From contig NZ_JABGNA010000008.1 of the NCBI RefSeq assembly GCF_013149275.1, positions 124,001-188,000 on the forward strand: a stretch of 64,000 nt of DNA. The letters run 5' to 3'. The stretch comes from Mucilaginibacter sp. SG564. GTDB taxonomy: Bacteria > Bacteroidota > Bacteroidia > Sphingobacteriales > Sphingobacteriaceae. Both the position numbers and the translations under genes were made by a program. Of this stretch, positions 16,735 to 23,472 are shown piece after piece; position 1 is the first letter of the stretch; each line of letters starts with the position of its first letter. The notes beneath the pieces are model-generated. The model did no database searches. It was given only the letters and a program-made list of their open reading frames with translations, and was not told the origin of the DNA.

Positions 16735-16864
16735 CAAGAATTAAGGGCCAAAGTATTAGAATCAAAAAGCAAAAGCCAAGAATCAATACAATGACATTAC
16801 CAAAAACTAATATTTTTTTCTTGACTCCTGATCCTTGTCTCTTGAATCTAACTCAGTATTTTAG
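16735..16864. repeat. Word-repeat region between divergent genes
   Basis: The left part repeats GAATCAAGAATTAAG / CCAAGAATCAA and the right part the inverse TTGACTCCTGATCCTTGTC. A possible GH16 promoter is formed at the edge: TTG at 16835-16837, 19 nt, then TATTTTAG at 16857-16864. Confidence 0.65.
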
Positions 16865-16882
16865 CCTTAATTAAACAGCATA

Positions 16883-17740
16883 ATGAAATTATATTATCTA
16901 CTATTGGCCGGCCTGTCGATGGCCTTGCACGCCAACGCCCAGCAAATTAAAACTGACACTGTATTTTTTGAGGATTTTAATGAACAAAGTCTCAACAGGA
17001 GCAAATGGAATGTGGAGGTTACCGGCCATACCGTAAATGACGAACAACAAGCTTATGTTGATTCGGCTGCTACTATATACATGGTAAAAGGGAAGGATGC
17101 GGAGGGAGCGGTGAACGGAGCATTAGTGCTTAAAGCCTTGTACAAACCCGGTTTTACCAGCAAGGAGCAAAAAAAGTATGATTTTATATCGGGCCGGATA
17201 AATACACGAAGCAAAATGGAATTTACCTATGGTACTGCTTCGGCACGGATGAAAATGACCGCCGGCGCCGGCTTATGGCCTGCATTTTGGGCATTGGGTA
17301 ATGGTAAATGGCCCGATTGCGGTGAGATAGATATGATGGAAACCGTGGGAGATTCCAGTTGGGTGAGCCATGCCTTACACGGTCCCAACTATTTTGGTAA
17401 TACGCCGTTGGCTTATCGGGCACATTTTGAGGGTGGTACAGATGTTACGCAATGGCATATTTATTCTGTTGACTGGAGTCCATCCAGCCTGGTGTTTAAA
17501 GTTGACGGTAAAGTAACTTATACTGTGACTAAATCTATGGTCGAAAAATATGGCCGCTGGGCTTTTGATAACAAAAAGTTCATCATCCTTAATTTTGCTT
17601 TGGGTGGAGGATATCCGGGCGGATATAATAAGGTTACCAAACCCTATTATGGGATGTCTGCAAGTACCGTTGACAAGATAAAAGCTGGCCAGGCCAAAGT
17701 ATTTGTTGATTGGGTGCTGGTTACCACGGGTAAGGAGTAA
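16883..17740 (+). CDS. GH16 family beta-glucanase, secreted
   Basis: This 285-residue glycoside hydrolase has a signal peptide (cleavage near ANA-Q, residue 19). The GH16 jelly-roll carries the catalytic signature GEIDMMET, with nucleophile Glu148, Asp150 and acid/base Glu153, preceded by the conserved GLWPAFWALG. GH16 enzymes of this type hydrolyse beta-1,3 or mixed-linkage glucans such as laminarin. Length and order of motifs are complete and there is no extra carbohydrate-binding module. It is monocistronic, with its promoter in repeat DNA. Confidence 0.93.
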   Translation: MKLYYLLLAGLSMALHANAQQIKTDTVFFEDFNEQSLNRSKWNVEVTGHTVNDEQQAYVDSAATIYMVKGKDAEGAVNGALVLKALYKPGFTSKEQKKYDFISGRINTRSKMEFTYGTASARMKMTAGAGLWPAFWALGNGKWPDCGEIDMMETVGDSSWVSHALHGPNYFGNTPLAYRAHFEGGTDVTQWHIYSVDWSPSSLVFKVDGKVTYTVTKSMVEKYGRWAFDNKKFIILNFALGGGYPGGYNKVTKPYYGMSASTVDKIKAGQAKVFVDWVLVTTGKE

Positions 17741-17902
17741 TTTGTTGTTAAAAATTGTTAAAGAAGGGTAACAAAGTTGCAGCAAACATAATACATGCCT
17801 TGGATGGAACGTTTGAGTTATAAAATGCAAAAAATGTAAAATTGTCATCAAATTATGGCTCTAATTTTACTTTTTTTAAACATTGCCTAAATAGCAATTG
17901 CA

Positions 17903-17910
17903 TATTTTTG
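17903..17910 (+). promoter_or_regulatory. Predicted promoter for 17944-18141
   Basis: TATTTTTG fits TAnnTTTG, with TTG at 17883-17885 upstream (17-nt spacer). It lies 33 nt before the ATG at 17944 and supports that start over the longer frame. Confidence 0.5.
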
Positions 17911-17943
17911 AATATCAAACATCAACATCAAACATCTACTATT

Positions 17944-18141
17944 ATGGCCATATTAACAATTCAGATCCCCGACAACGAAGTACATACTTTATCAAGTATA
18001 GTTGAACAAGTAGCAGGCAGCGTAATAAAAATTAACGCCGACGAAGATATACACACCAATGAGTGTTTACAAAAAGAAGATTTTTTTATCCAAAATAAAC
18101 TGGCTAAATCGGTACATAAAAATTATCTATGGAACGATTAA
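17944..18141 (+). CDS. Small protein, unknown function
   Basis: This 65-residue soluble protein begins MAILTIQIPDNEVHTL. A longer frame from 17842 exists, but it would start upstream of the promoter-like box. The strand-helix start (ILTIQIPD) resembles the opening of ribbon-helix-helix or antitoxin-like small proteins, but no toxin gene is adjacent, so that reading is weak. A strong bidirectional terminator follows 42 nt after the stop. Confidence 0.6.
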   Translation: MAILTIQIPDNEVHTLSSIVEQVAGSVIKINADEDIHTNECLQKEDFFIQNKLAKSVHKNYLWND

Positions 18142-18183
18142 ACACCCATATTTTAATATAAATTTTAAAAGTTAATACACCAT

Positions 18184-18226
18184 AAAAAGGAGAAGCCCGG
18201 CTTGATAGCCGGGCTTCTCCTTTTTA
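18184..18226. terminator. Strong bidirectional terminator
   Basis: A perfect 15-bp stem (AAGGAGAAGCCCGGC and its inverse) with a 6-nt loop is flanked by A-runs and T-runs. It serves the plus-strand small gene and the minus-strand mini-lipoprotein. Confidence 0.9.
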
Positions 18227-18237
18227 TACATATATCA

Positions 18238-18381
18238 TTAGTTTCTGTAAATAACACGTTCATGAACTACATCATGATCATGGCGGTGCCTTCTTCTTTC
18301 ACGATATTCAGCCGAACAACTGGTAAAGGCCATTGCCTCTAATATAAGCAGCGCTATAGACCTGGATATGGAAGTTTTCAT
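18238..18381 (-). CDS. Mini-lipoprotein, 47 residues, His/Arg-rich
   Basis: A short frame starts ATG at 18381 and stops TAA at 18238. It encodes a hydrophobic N-terminal segment (SIALLILEAMAFTSC) with Cys22 in a lipobox-like FTSC, then a very basic tail with the run RERRRHRHDHD. Bacteroidota carry many such small lipoproteins, but I cannot name a family. The signal has an unusual acidic residue (Glu15) inside the hydrophobic core, which weakens it slightly. Position directly after a strong terminator and an ordinary upstream gap support it. His-rich tails can bind metals (speculation). Confidence 0.5.
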   Translation of the reverse strand: MKTSISRSIALLILEAMAFTSCSAEYRERRRHRHDHDVVHERVIYRN

Positions 18382-18484
18382 AATACTTACGTTTTAAATA
18401 GGTGTTATAAAATCAACACTCTCAATCTGTAAATGTTTAAATATCAGGCTTTAGTCATACTAATGTTACTTGGTGAGTATTGGT

Positions 18485-19147
18485 TCATATACGACGTTTG
18501 AACAGCCGGGTTACAAAAATGAGCAGGAGACCAAGTGCTAAAAAAACAATTAATAGTACTACAGAATTAATAAGCACCCGGCCATATCCCAGTTTAACCA
18601 CATCAATAAAAGGGTATGGATAAGACCGCGTTATTGCTCCGCGGCTAAGTGTATATATGAGGTATATAAATGGGAACAAAAGCCAGTTTACCGACTGTGT
18701 CCACTTTAGCTTTGTCTTCTGTGTAAAAAACAACCAGTAAATAACAAATAATAATGGATTTACAGAGTGCAGTAGCTCATCGGCCAACTTAAATAAACCG
18801 GCGGGGTGCCATAGGCTGCGCAGTATGATATTGTATACCAGACCAACTATGATGATATACAGACAGATACCAGCTATAACATACCCTCTTGAAAAAAAAA
18901 TGTACAGCGTGTTTGATGGTTGTAATAATAAGGCCCACAAACAAACACCAGCCAGCAGATTACTTTGAATAGTGAAAAAACTAAGTATTTGTATAATAGC
19001 ACCTGCCCAGCTATGACCTGTTTGTATATAAGCTGGTACCGATATACTAAACTGTAAGATCAATGCAAACCATACAACTAATCCTGCACCTGCTGCGTAA
19101 ATGCTTGCAGGTTTACCGGCTTGGTATTGGGTGGCGGTTTGCTCCAT
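18485..19147 (-). CDS. Pr6Pr family membrane protein
   Basis: This 220-residue protein has six predicted transmembrane helices. Features of the Pr6Pr group (related to FAR-17a/AIG1-like proteins) are visible: FFTIQSNLLAGV after helix two, a conserved LLHSVNPLLFVIYW segment, and PYPFIDV near the last loop. The biochemical role in bacteria is unknown. Its start overlaps the end of the upstream zinc-ribbon gene by 35 nt, implying translational coupling in a two-gene operon. Confidence 0.82.
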   Translation of the reverse strand: MEQTATQYQAGKPASIYAAGAGLVVWFALILQFSISVPAYIQTGHSWAGAIIQILSFFTIQSNLLAGVCLWALLLQPSNTLYIFFSRGYVIAGICLYIIIVGLVYNIILRSLWHPAGLFKLADELLHSVNPLLFVIYWLFFTQKTKLKWTQSVNWLLFPFIYLIYTLSRGAITRSYPYPFIDVVKLGYGRVLINSVVLLIVFLALGLLLIFVTRLFKRRI

Positions 19148-19775
19148 GTTTGATGATGTGATATTTATTGTAATGCTGTTTGTTGTTCAGGTTAGTTAGC
19201 ATAACCTGTAAAGATTGATCGTTGTTTTTGATGCTTTCAATAATACCGATATTATTCTTTATAAAGTCCACCAAAATAGGTGTGGGTTCGCCTGTATTTA
19301 TTCGTTTGTTGGTCTTTGTGTTAGATATCAAAGCCTGAGGCGTACGCATAAGTCCCCAGGGAAGTCCCCACCAGCCTAACAACGCTGTTTTTAAAGTAGC
19401 TTTCTGATTTGCCTTTTTTAAACAAGTAGGGCAGCCAATTGAAAATGCTTTTTTGTAGTGTGTGAATATAATAGCGCTAATAACAGTAGTGCTTAAAACT
19501 GCGTTAAGTTGTTGCGATTGATCACCGCAGGTAGGGCAGGCCTGATTACGTACAAGGGCAAGGTAGTTATTTAACTGGCTGTCATCTACATGATTTAGCT
19601 GCACATCTATACCCCGGAGAATACCATCATCCAGTCCACGGCCTTTTATTTCGGCCTTTAGTAATTCAAGGGCCTCCGGTCTTAAGCCGGCTGCATCGGT
19701 AACTGCCAGACGTATAAGTTTATCGGCGGGTAGGTTCTTATAGGTAATCGCTAATTGTTCTAAGGAGGGTTGCAT
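19113..19775 (-). CDS. Zinc-ribbon protein of unknown function
   Basis: This 220-residue protein has an N-terminal helical part (about 1-70) and a zinc-ribbon-like knot with Cys80, Cys83 (CPTCG) and Cys115, Cys118 (CPTC). Between the Cys pairs is a hydrophobic stretch that may be membrane-associated (STTVISAIIFTHY), and a second hydrophobic stretch follows (LLGWWGLPWGLMRTP). The last 60 residues are Asn/Lys-rich. I do not recognise the family. The overlap with the Pr6Pr gene suggests the two proteins act together at the membrane. Confidence 0.7.
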   Translation of the reverse strand: MQPSLEQLAITYKNLPADKLIRLAVTDAAGLRPEALELLKAEIKGRGLDDGILRGIDVQLNHVDDSQLNNYLALVRNQACPTCGDQSQQLNAVLSTTVISAIIFTHYKKAFSIGCPTCLKKANQKATLKTALLGWWGLPWGLMRTPQALISNTKTNKRINTGEPTPILVDFIKNNIGIIESIKNNDQSLQVMLTNLNNKQHYNKYHIIKHGANRHPIPSR

Positions 19776-19949
19776 AAAGTTTAAATGATTTTAAATATAA
19801 TAAAAGAAAGTGATGCCCAAACACATTTCAACAAAGCGTAATTGCAATAGTCAAATAAATGAATAAAATGCTTTCCACTATAATCCATTTTTATGCTGTA
19901 AATTAGAGTACGAACGTAACTGCATCAGGATATTGCCTGTAAAAACGCT

Positions 19950-20180
19950 ATGAATGTCTATTTGACCATACCTAAATCTATCCACTGCAAACTTTGCAAG
20001 GTATGCGGGGCACGGCCGGTGATCAAGGCTGCCGAGGCGGGCTTGTATGTGGTTAAATGTCCTAATGACGACAGGCATTATCAGACCCGCTCCGGGTTGA
20101 TCGATATAGAGGACTGGAACCGCAACAATTCTGTGTATTATGTACCCTGTCGTGATTTTAATCCTCAGGTATCCTGCTAA
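19950..20180 (+). CDS. Small Cys-rich (zinc finger-like) protein
   Basis: This 76-residue protein has CKLCKVCG near the N-terminus (Cys13, Cys16, Cys19), VVKCPNDDRHYQT in the middle, and DWNRNNS toward the end. The order C-x2-C, C-P, then W-N-R recalls Lar-like restriction-alleviation zinc fingers, but the match is only suggestive and no restriction-modification genes are near. It reads in the opposite direction to the gene at 19775 and shares its strand with the VOC gene 72 nt downstream. Confidence 0.5.
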   Translation: MNVYLTIPKSIHCKLCKVCGARPVIKAAEAGLYVVKCPNDDRHYQTRSGLIDIEDWNRNNSVYYVPCRDFNPQVSC

Positions 20181-20252
20181 GTAACAATTTGCTGACTTTA
20201 GCCGTCACTTCGTTTAAACCTATATCTTTAGGCTCTAAAACCAAAACTTCAC

Positions 20253-20750
20253 ATGAACATTTTTCTGAATTTAAGTGGCATTATAGCAGATAGGTTAAAA
20301 TGGGCAATCTTGCTGGCAACATTTATTTTACCTTGTTTTTGCCAGGCTCAAACCGCAACGGACGCTGCCCCGGTAGTTGACCATATTGCCATTTGCGTAC
20401 GCGATCTTAAAAAAAGTACCGCCTTTTATACCGAGGTAATGCACCTGCAAAAGGTACCCAATCCTTTTGCCGATACCCTGCACCAATGGTACAGCCTGGG
20501 TAATCATGTAAAACTACATGCTATACAAGGTAATTGCAGCTATAAACATGACATCACCGAGCATCTTTGCTTTGCTGTAGGCTCCGTTAAAGAGTTTGCC
20601 AAAAAGCTTGATGAGTTACATATTCCTTATGGTAACTGGAAGGGTGATAGCAAGGAACCAACTTTACGGCCTGATGGTGTACTGCAACTTTATTTTCAGG
20701 ATCCTGACGGATATTGGATAGAGATCAATAGCCCGGCAAAGTCGAAATAG
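20253..20750 (+). CDS. Exported VOC (glyoxalase-like) protein
   Basis: This 165-residue protein has a hydrophobic export segment (KWAILLATFILPCFCQAQ, about residues 16-33) followed by one VOC domain. That domain opens VDHIAICVRDLKKSTAFYTE, has HLCFAVGSVKEF in the middle and closes with LYFQDPDGYWIEIN. The His in VDHIAI and the Glu in WIEIN occupy usual metal-ligand positions. A signal peptide on a VOC protein is not the common cytoplasmic form; it implies action in the periplasm. The substrate is unknown. Confidence 0.85.
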   Translation: MNIFLNLSGIIADRLKWAILLATFILPCFCQAQTATDAAPVVDHIAICVRDLKKSTAFYTEVMHLQKVPNPFADTLHQWYSLGNHVKLHAIQGNCSYKHDITEHLCFAVGSVKEFAKKLDELHIPYGNWKGDSKEPTLRPDGVLQLYFQDPDGYWIEINSPAKSK

Positions 20751-20755
20751 GGATC

Positions 20756-20959
20756 TTAAAGTTTTTTAAGCTGTTTTTTAAACCAATGCCCCTTCCACAA
20801 CCAAAAGCCCGACAATACAATTACTGGAAAAAAGATCCATTTAACCGCTGCTGAAGCATGGGGAAGTGAAGCTACAGGACCGTAGATATAACCAACTACC
20901 GGAATGCTCAGAATAATATGTATCCACCGGATAACCTTTCGTTCCTGTGCGTTTGTCAT
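20756..20959 (-). CDS. Small two-helix membrane protein
   Basis: This 67-residue protein starts at 20959 (MTNAQERKVIRW), preferred over an upstream ATG at 20992 that overlaps the preceding gene. Two hydrophobic segments (about 10-30 and 38-56) and a very basic C-terminus (KKQLKKL) suggest an inner-membrane protein. Family unknown. It follows the ferredoxin-like-fold gene at 20971-21186 by 11 nt on the same strand and is probably co-transcribed with it. Confidence 0.65.
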   Translation of the reverse strand: MTNAQERKVIRWIHIILSIPVVGYIYGPVASLPHASAAVKWIFFPVIVLSGFWLWKGHWFKKQLKKL

Positions 20960-20970
20960 GATTGAGATTT

Positions 20971-21186
20971 TCAGTAGGTAAGTTCCTGGCACTGGATGCC
21001 TGCCTTTTGCAAAAGCGTTTCAACGTATTTGGGAGATACGCCGCTGGCTACTATTCGCAATATATTATCACAGTCTTCCAGATCAAAACTCCATTGAGCG
21101 ATAGCCGGAATTTTGGTAAGCAAGGTACCTACTTTGCTTACCTGTTTTTGTCCCTTAACGCTTGTTGAAAATACCAGTACATCCAT
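20971..21186 (-). CDS. Small HMA-like (ferredoxin-fold) domain protein
   Basis: This 71-residue protein has a beta-alpha-beta-beta-alpha-beta pattern: DVLVFSTSV, helix VSKVGTLLTKI, WSFDLEDCDNILRIVASG, helix KYVETLLQKAG, and a last strand CQEL. This resembles heavy-metal-associated domains, but the usual metal motif MxCxxC is absent, with Cys only in LEDCD and IQCQEL. Small relatives of this kind occur widely in Bacteroidota with no assigned role. It lies in a minus-strand cluster with an ECF sigma factor upstream. Confidence 0.65.
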   Translation of the reverse strand: MDVLVFSTSVKGQKQVSKVGTLLTKIPAIAQWSFDLEDCDNILRIVASGVSPKYVETLLQKAGIQCQELTY

Positions 21187-21192
21187 CTTTTT

Positions 21193-21299
21193 TAATTATT
21201 GAATTATTGATTTAGTGGATTAGTGAGTGGTGAGTAGTGAATGGATGTAAATTGTTTTCTATCAATTTGAGATCACTCACTACTATTCACCATTTACTT
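21193..21299. repeat. Word-repeat hairpin (GAGTGGTGAGTAGTGAAT)
   Basis: GATTTAGTGGATTAGTGAG and GTGGTGAGTAGTGAATGG on the left are answered by the inverse CACTCACTACTATTCACCAT on the right, filling the 107-nt gap between two minus-strand genes. Confidence 0.65.
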
Positions 21300-21698
21300 C
21301 TTTTCCTCTTCAGTTTTAAAGTCGTTCCATTCACTGTCAAATTTTCCAAAGCCCGGGCCGCCGCGGTCATTCCAGTTGCACATACGGTCGCGCATTTTGG
21401 CTTTGAATTTCTCCTGTTGCTCTGGGCTCATATTCTTAAAGCGTTCGGCCATGCGGGCTTTCATAAATCCGCCACCGCCACCCCAGCCGGGGCGGCCGCC
21501 ACCTTTGCCAAAGCCGAATAATAACTTACATAGAATAAATATGCCCATGGCCTGCCAGAAGGTAATAGTACCCAGGTGTAAAATGTCTGGTAACAAATTG
21601 TTCCACAACTGCATCACTACAAAGCTGATGAGCGACAGGATGGCGGCAACTGCCAGCGGGATAAATATAAAACGCCCTCTATAAAATACTTTTCTCAT
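21294..21698 (-). CDS. Small membrane protein downstream of ECF sigma
   Basis: This 134-residue protein has two hydrophobic helices (about 10-30 and 42-62), a Gly-rich stretch (GFGKGGGRPGWGGGGGF), and a helical, charged region with MSPEQQEKFKAKMRDRM. The last resembles the LTxxQ/Spy-like helices of periplasmic stress sensors. It is the next gene after the ECF sigma factor (49-nt gap). Genes in this position often encode anti-sigma or sensor proteins, but no anti-sigma domain is recognised, so that role is only a possibility. Confidence 0.65.
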   Translation of the reverse strand: MRKVFYRGRFIFIPLAVAAILSLISFVVMQLWNNLLPDILHLGTITFWQAMGIFILCKLLFGFGKGGGRPGWGGGGGFMKARMAERFKNMSPEQQEKFKAKMRDRMCNWNDRGGPGFGKFDSEWNDFKTEEEKK

Positions 21699-21747
21699 TT
21701 TCTTAATCTTTAATTTTTTGTGCGACGGGTATTATACACGTCACCCT

Positions 21748-22308
21748 TTAATATTCTGTTATTTCTTTATACAATTGTTGTAAGCGTTTACGCAGATGCA
21801 GCACTGCATACCGTTTGCGCGATACCAGGGTTTGCATTTTTTCGCCTGTGATGTCGGCAATTTCCTGGAACGACATGTCGTCCAGTTCGTGCCATACAAA
21901 TACATCTTTTTGCTCGTTGGGCAGCTCGTTAAGCGCAATAAATAGCTGGTCCCAAAACAGGTTGCGCAGGTATTCCGTTTCGGGGGTGCTGGTTTCGGTG
22001 AACAGGATAGCCTTAAAATCGGCTGTGCCCTCTTCATCTTCCTCGCCGCCGGTAAGCATATCATCCAGCAGGGTTTCCGTCTTTTTTTTATGCTTATCGG
22101 TTATTTTATTGCGGGCTACCCGGTAAAGCCAGGCGCTGGTTTGTTCAATAGGTTCTGAATTGATCACCGAACTAAACTGGTACCAGACATCCTGCAGAAT
22201 GTCTTCGGCATCGGCATCGTTCTTTACCCTCCGGCGAATAAAACCCAACAGGCTTTTACCATACGCTTTAATGGTATGTATAATTTGGCTGTTCTTATCG
22301 TCGGGCAT
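21748..22308 (-). CDS. ECF-type RNA polymerase sigma factor
   Basis: This 186-residue sigma-70 family protein starts at 22308 (MPDDKNSQ). Region 2 is visible in LLGFIRRRVKNDADAEDILQ followed by DVWYQF and SAWLYRVARNKITDKHKK; region 4 in LPNEQKDVFVWHELDDMS with FQEIADITGEKMQTLVSR. An acidic insert (LTGGEEDEEGTADF) separates them. ECF factors redirect RNA polymerase to stress regulons. It leads a minus-strand cluster of small membrane and HMA-like proteins, which are candidate partners or targets. Confidence 0.92.
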   Translation of the reverse strand: MPDDKNSQIIHTIKAYGKSLLGFIRRRVKNDADAEDILQDVWYQFSSVINSEPIEQTSAWLYRVARNKITDKHKKKTETLLDDMLTGGEEDEEGTADFKAILFTETSTPETEYLRNLFWDQLFIALNELPNEQKDVFVWHELDDMSFQEIADITGEKMQTLVSRKRYAVLHLRKRLQQLYKEITEY

Positions 22309-22399
22309 TATGGCGGTTATCAATTTTTTTCACTCCTTTAAAGATAAAGACGATTGAGTGTTAAAAACATTTTAAATTATTTTTAGGAAAATAAATAGT

Positions 22400-23190
22400 G
22401 GTGCCAAAAAACTTTTTAAACCTTAAATTTTAACAAATTTCTGCTCAAAACGGGGTGAAAAGAGCTTAAAATTGATCAAAAAAACCTCGTTTTAACATTT
22501 TTTAACAAATTTTAGCGTGGTTTTGATGCGTGTTTTAAATTTTAAAAAGTATTAAATTATTGATTTTCAAATAACTATATTTAGAATAGCCAATTTTTGG
22601 TCTGGTTTTTCCTTTAACCAAACAGCCCGACTTTCCTTTTTGATCGGAAACCGGGCTGTGGTGTATACAAATATAACGAAAATTCCGGAGGTTAACAAAG
22701 TTTTCTCCCCTGCGTTATTGCTGAGGAACGAAGACAACCGACCGGAGGGAGCTCATTAATACCTATAAAACAAACAAAACATTAATAATCTCTATGCTAT
22801 ACAAGGCGACATTGTATGGCGCATACCCGCTCTTGGCCGCGGGAGGGCCAGTCACGTTTTTCGTTGTGGTTTGTTTTTTTTGTACTCAAGAAGGCTTCGC
22901 CGTTTGTCGCCACAAGTAACCAAAAAGGCTGTCAGCAGAAATGCTTCTTTGCCGCACATGGCCCTTGCTCTGCAAACCGGGCAGAACCACGGACTGCTAA
23001 ACCTTACCTCCACTTCGTTCGCTCACATTACCCAGGCTTCGGGTAAGGTTCGCTATGCCCTTGCAACCGCGCCGGGCCACCATTGTTCTGTCCGCTTTCG
23101 CCCGAAGCTTATCTGCTGACGGAGAAAATAAAAGAAATCATGTAATCCTTTAATCCGAAAAATCAAGGTTCAGAAATCACTAATTCACTA
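22400..23190. repeat. Long non-coding repeat, copy 2 of inverted pair
   Basis: 22400-22678 is the inverse of 11494-11772, with high identity by eye. From 22800 to 23190 the resemblance to 11170-11470 continues more loosely: CCGCGGGAGGGCC, CAGAAATGCTTCTTTG, GAACCACGG, then AATCAAGGTTCAGAAATCAC at the far end. A separate insert at about 22685-22795 has GCGTTATTGCTGAGGAACGA. Translated frames at 22816-23119 are not credible. With the 5' region of the next gene it makes up a gap of 1164 nt. Confidence 0.85.
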
Positions 23191-23203
23191 ATTCAATAAT
23201 TAA
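23176..23203. repeat. Word repeat CACTAATTCACTAATTC, upstream copy
   Basis: Two and a half copies of TCACTAATTCACTAATTC precede the large outer-membrane gene. The inverse word (ATTAGTGAGTTAGTGAATTA) starts at its stop codon (26311-26346). Confidence 0.6.
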
Positions 23204-23472
23204 AAAAGCGTTAGCCATAGCAGCGGATACCGGCCCATGGCTAAGGCCTGGTGGCGTATGAGCGGATAGCGCGGGCCGAAGGTAACGCCATTATTTGGAG
23301 GCGAGAACCAAGAGACAAGAATCAAGACAAAAGCGCAAATGAATCATGGTTAAGACAGATCCATCGCTGCGCTCAGGATGACAAATGCAGATTTTTAGCT
23401 CCCTCTCCTTTGGGGAGGGTTGGGGTGAGGCTGTTGTTTAAATTGCAAATTGTGCTTACTTTGAGCCAACCT

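Noticed and set aside
16688..16786. N-terminal extension of the metallophosphoesterase
   Set aside because: The extra residues are translated word-repeat DNA; the ATG at 16687 opens directly into the first membrane helix.
17842..17943. N-terminal extension of the 65-residue protein
   Set aside because: The extension starts upstream of a good -33/-7 promoter pair and reads as AT-rich, Asn/Phe-rich non-coding sequence.
22816..23119. Two short plus-strand frames
   Set aside because: They fall in the outer, poorly conserved part of the long repeat and show no protein-like pattern.
23251..23472. 74-residue N-terminal extension of the outer-membrane protease
   Set aside because: It runs through intergenic repeats and would bury the signal peptide that begins at 23473.
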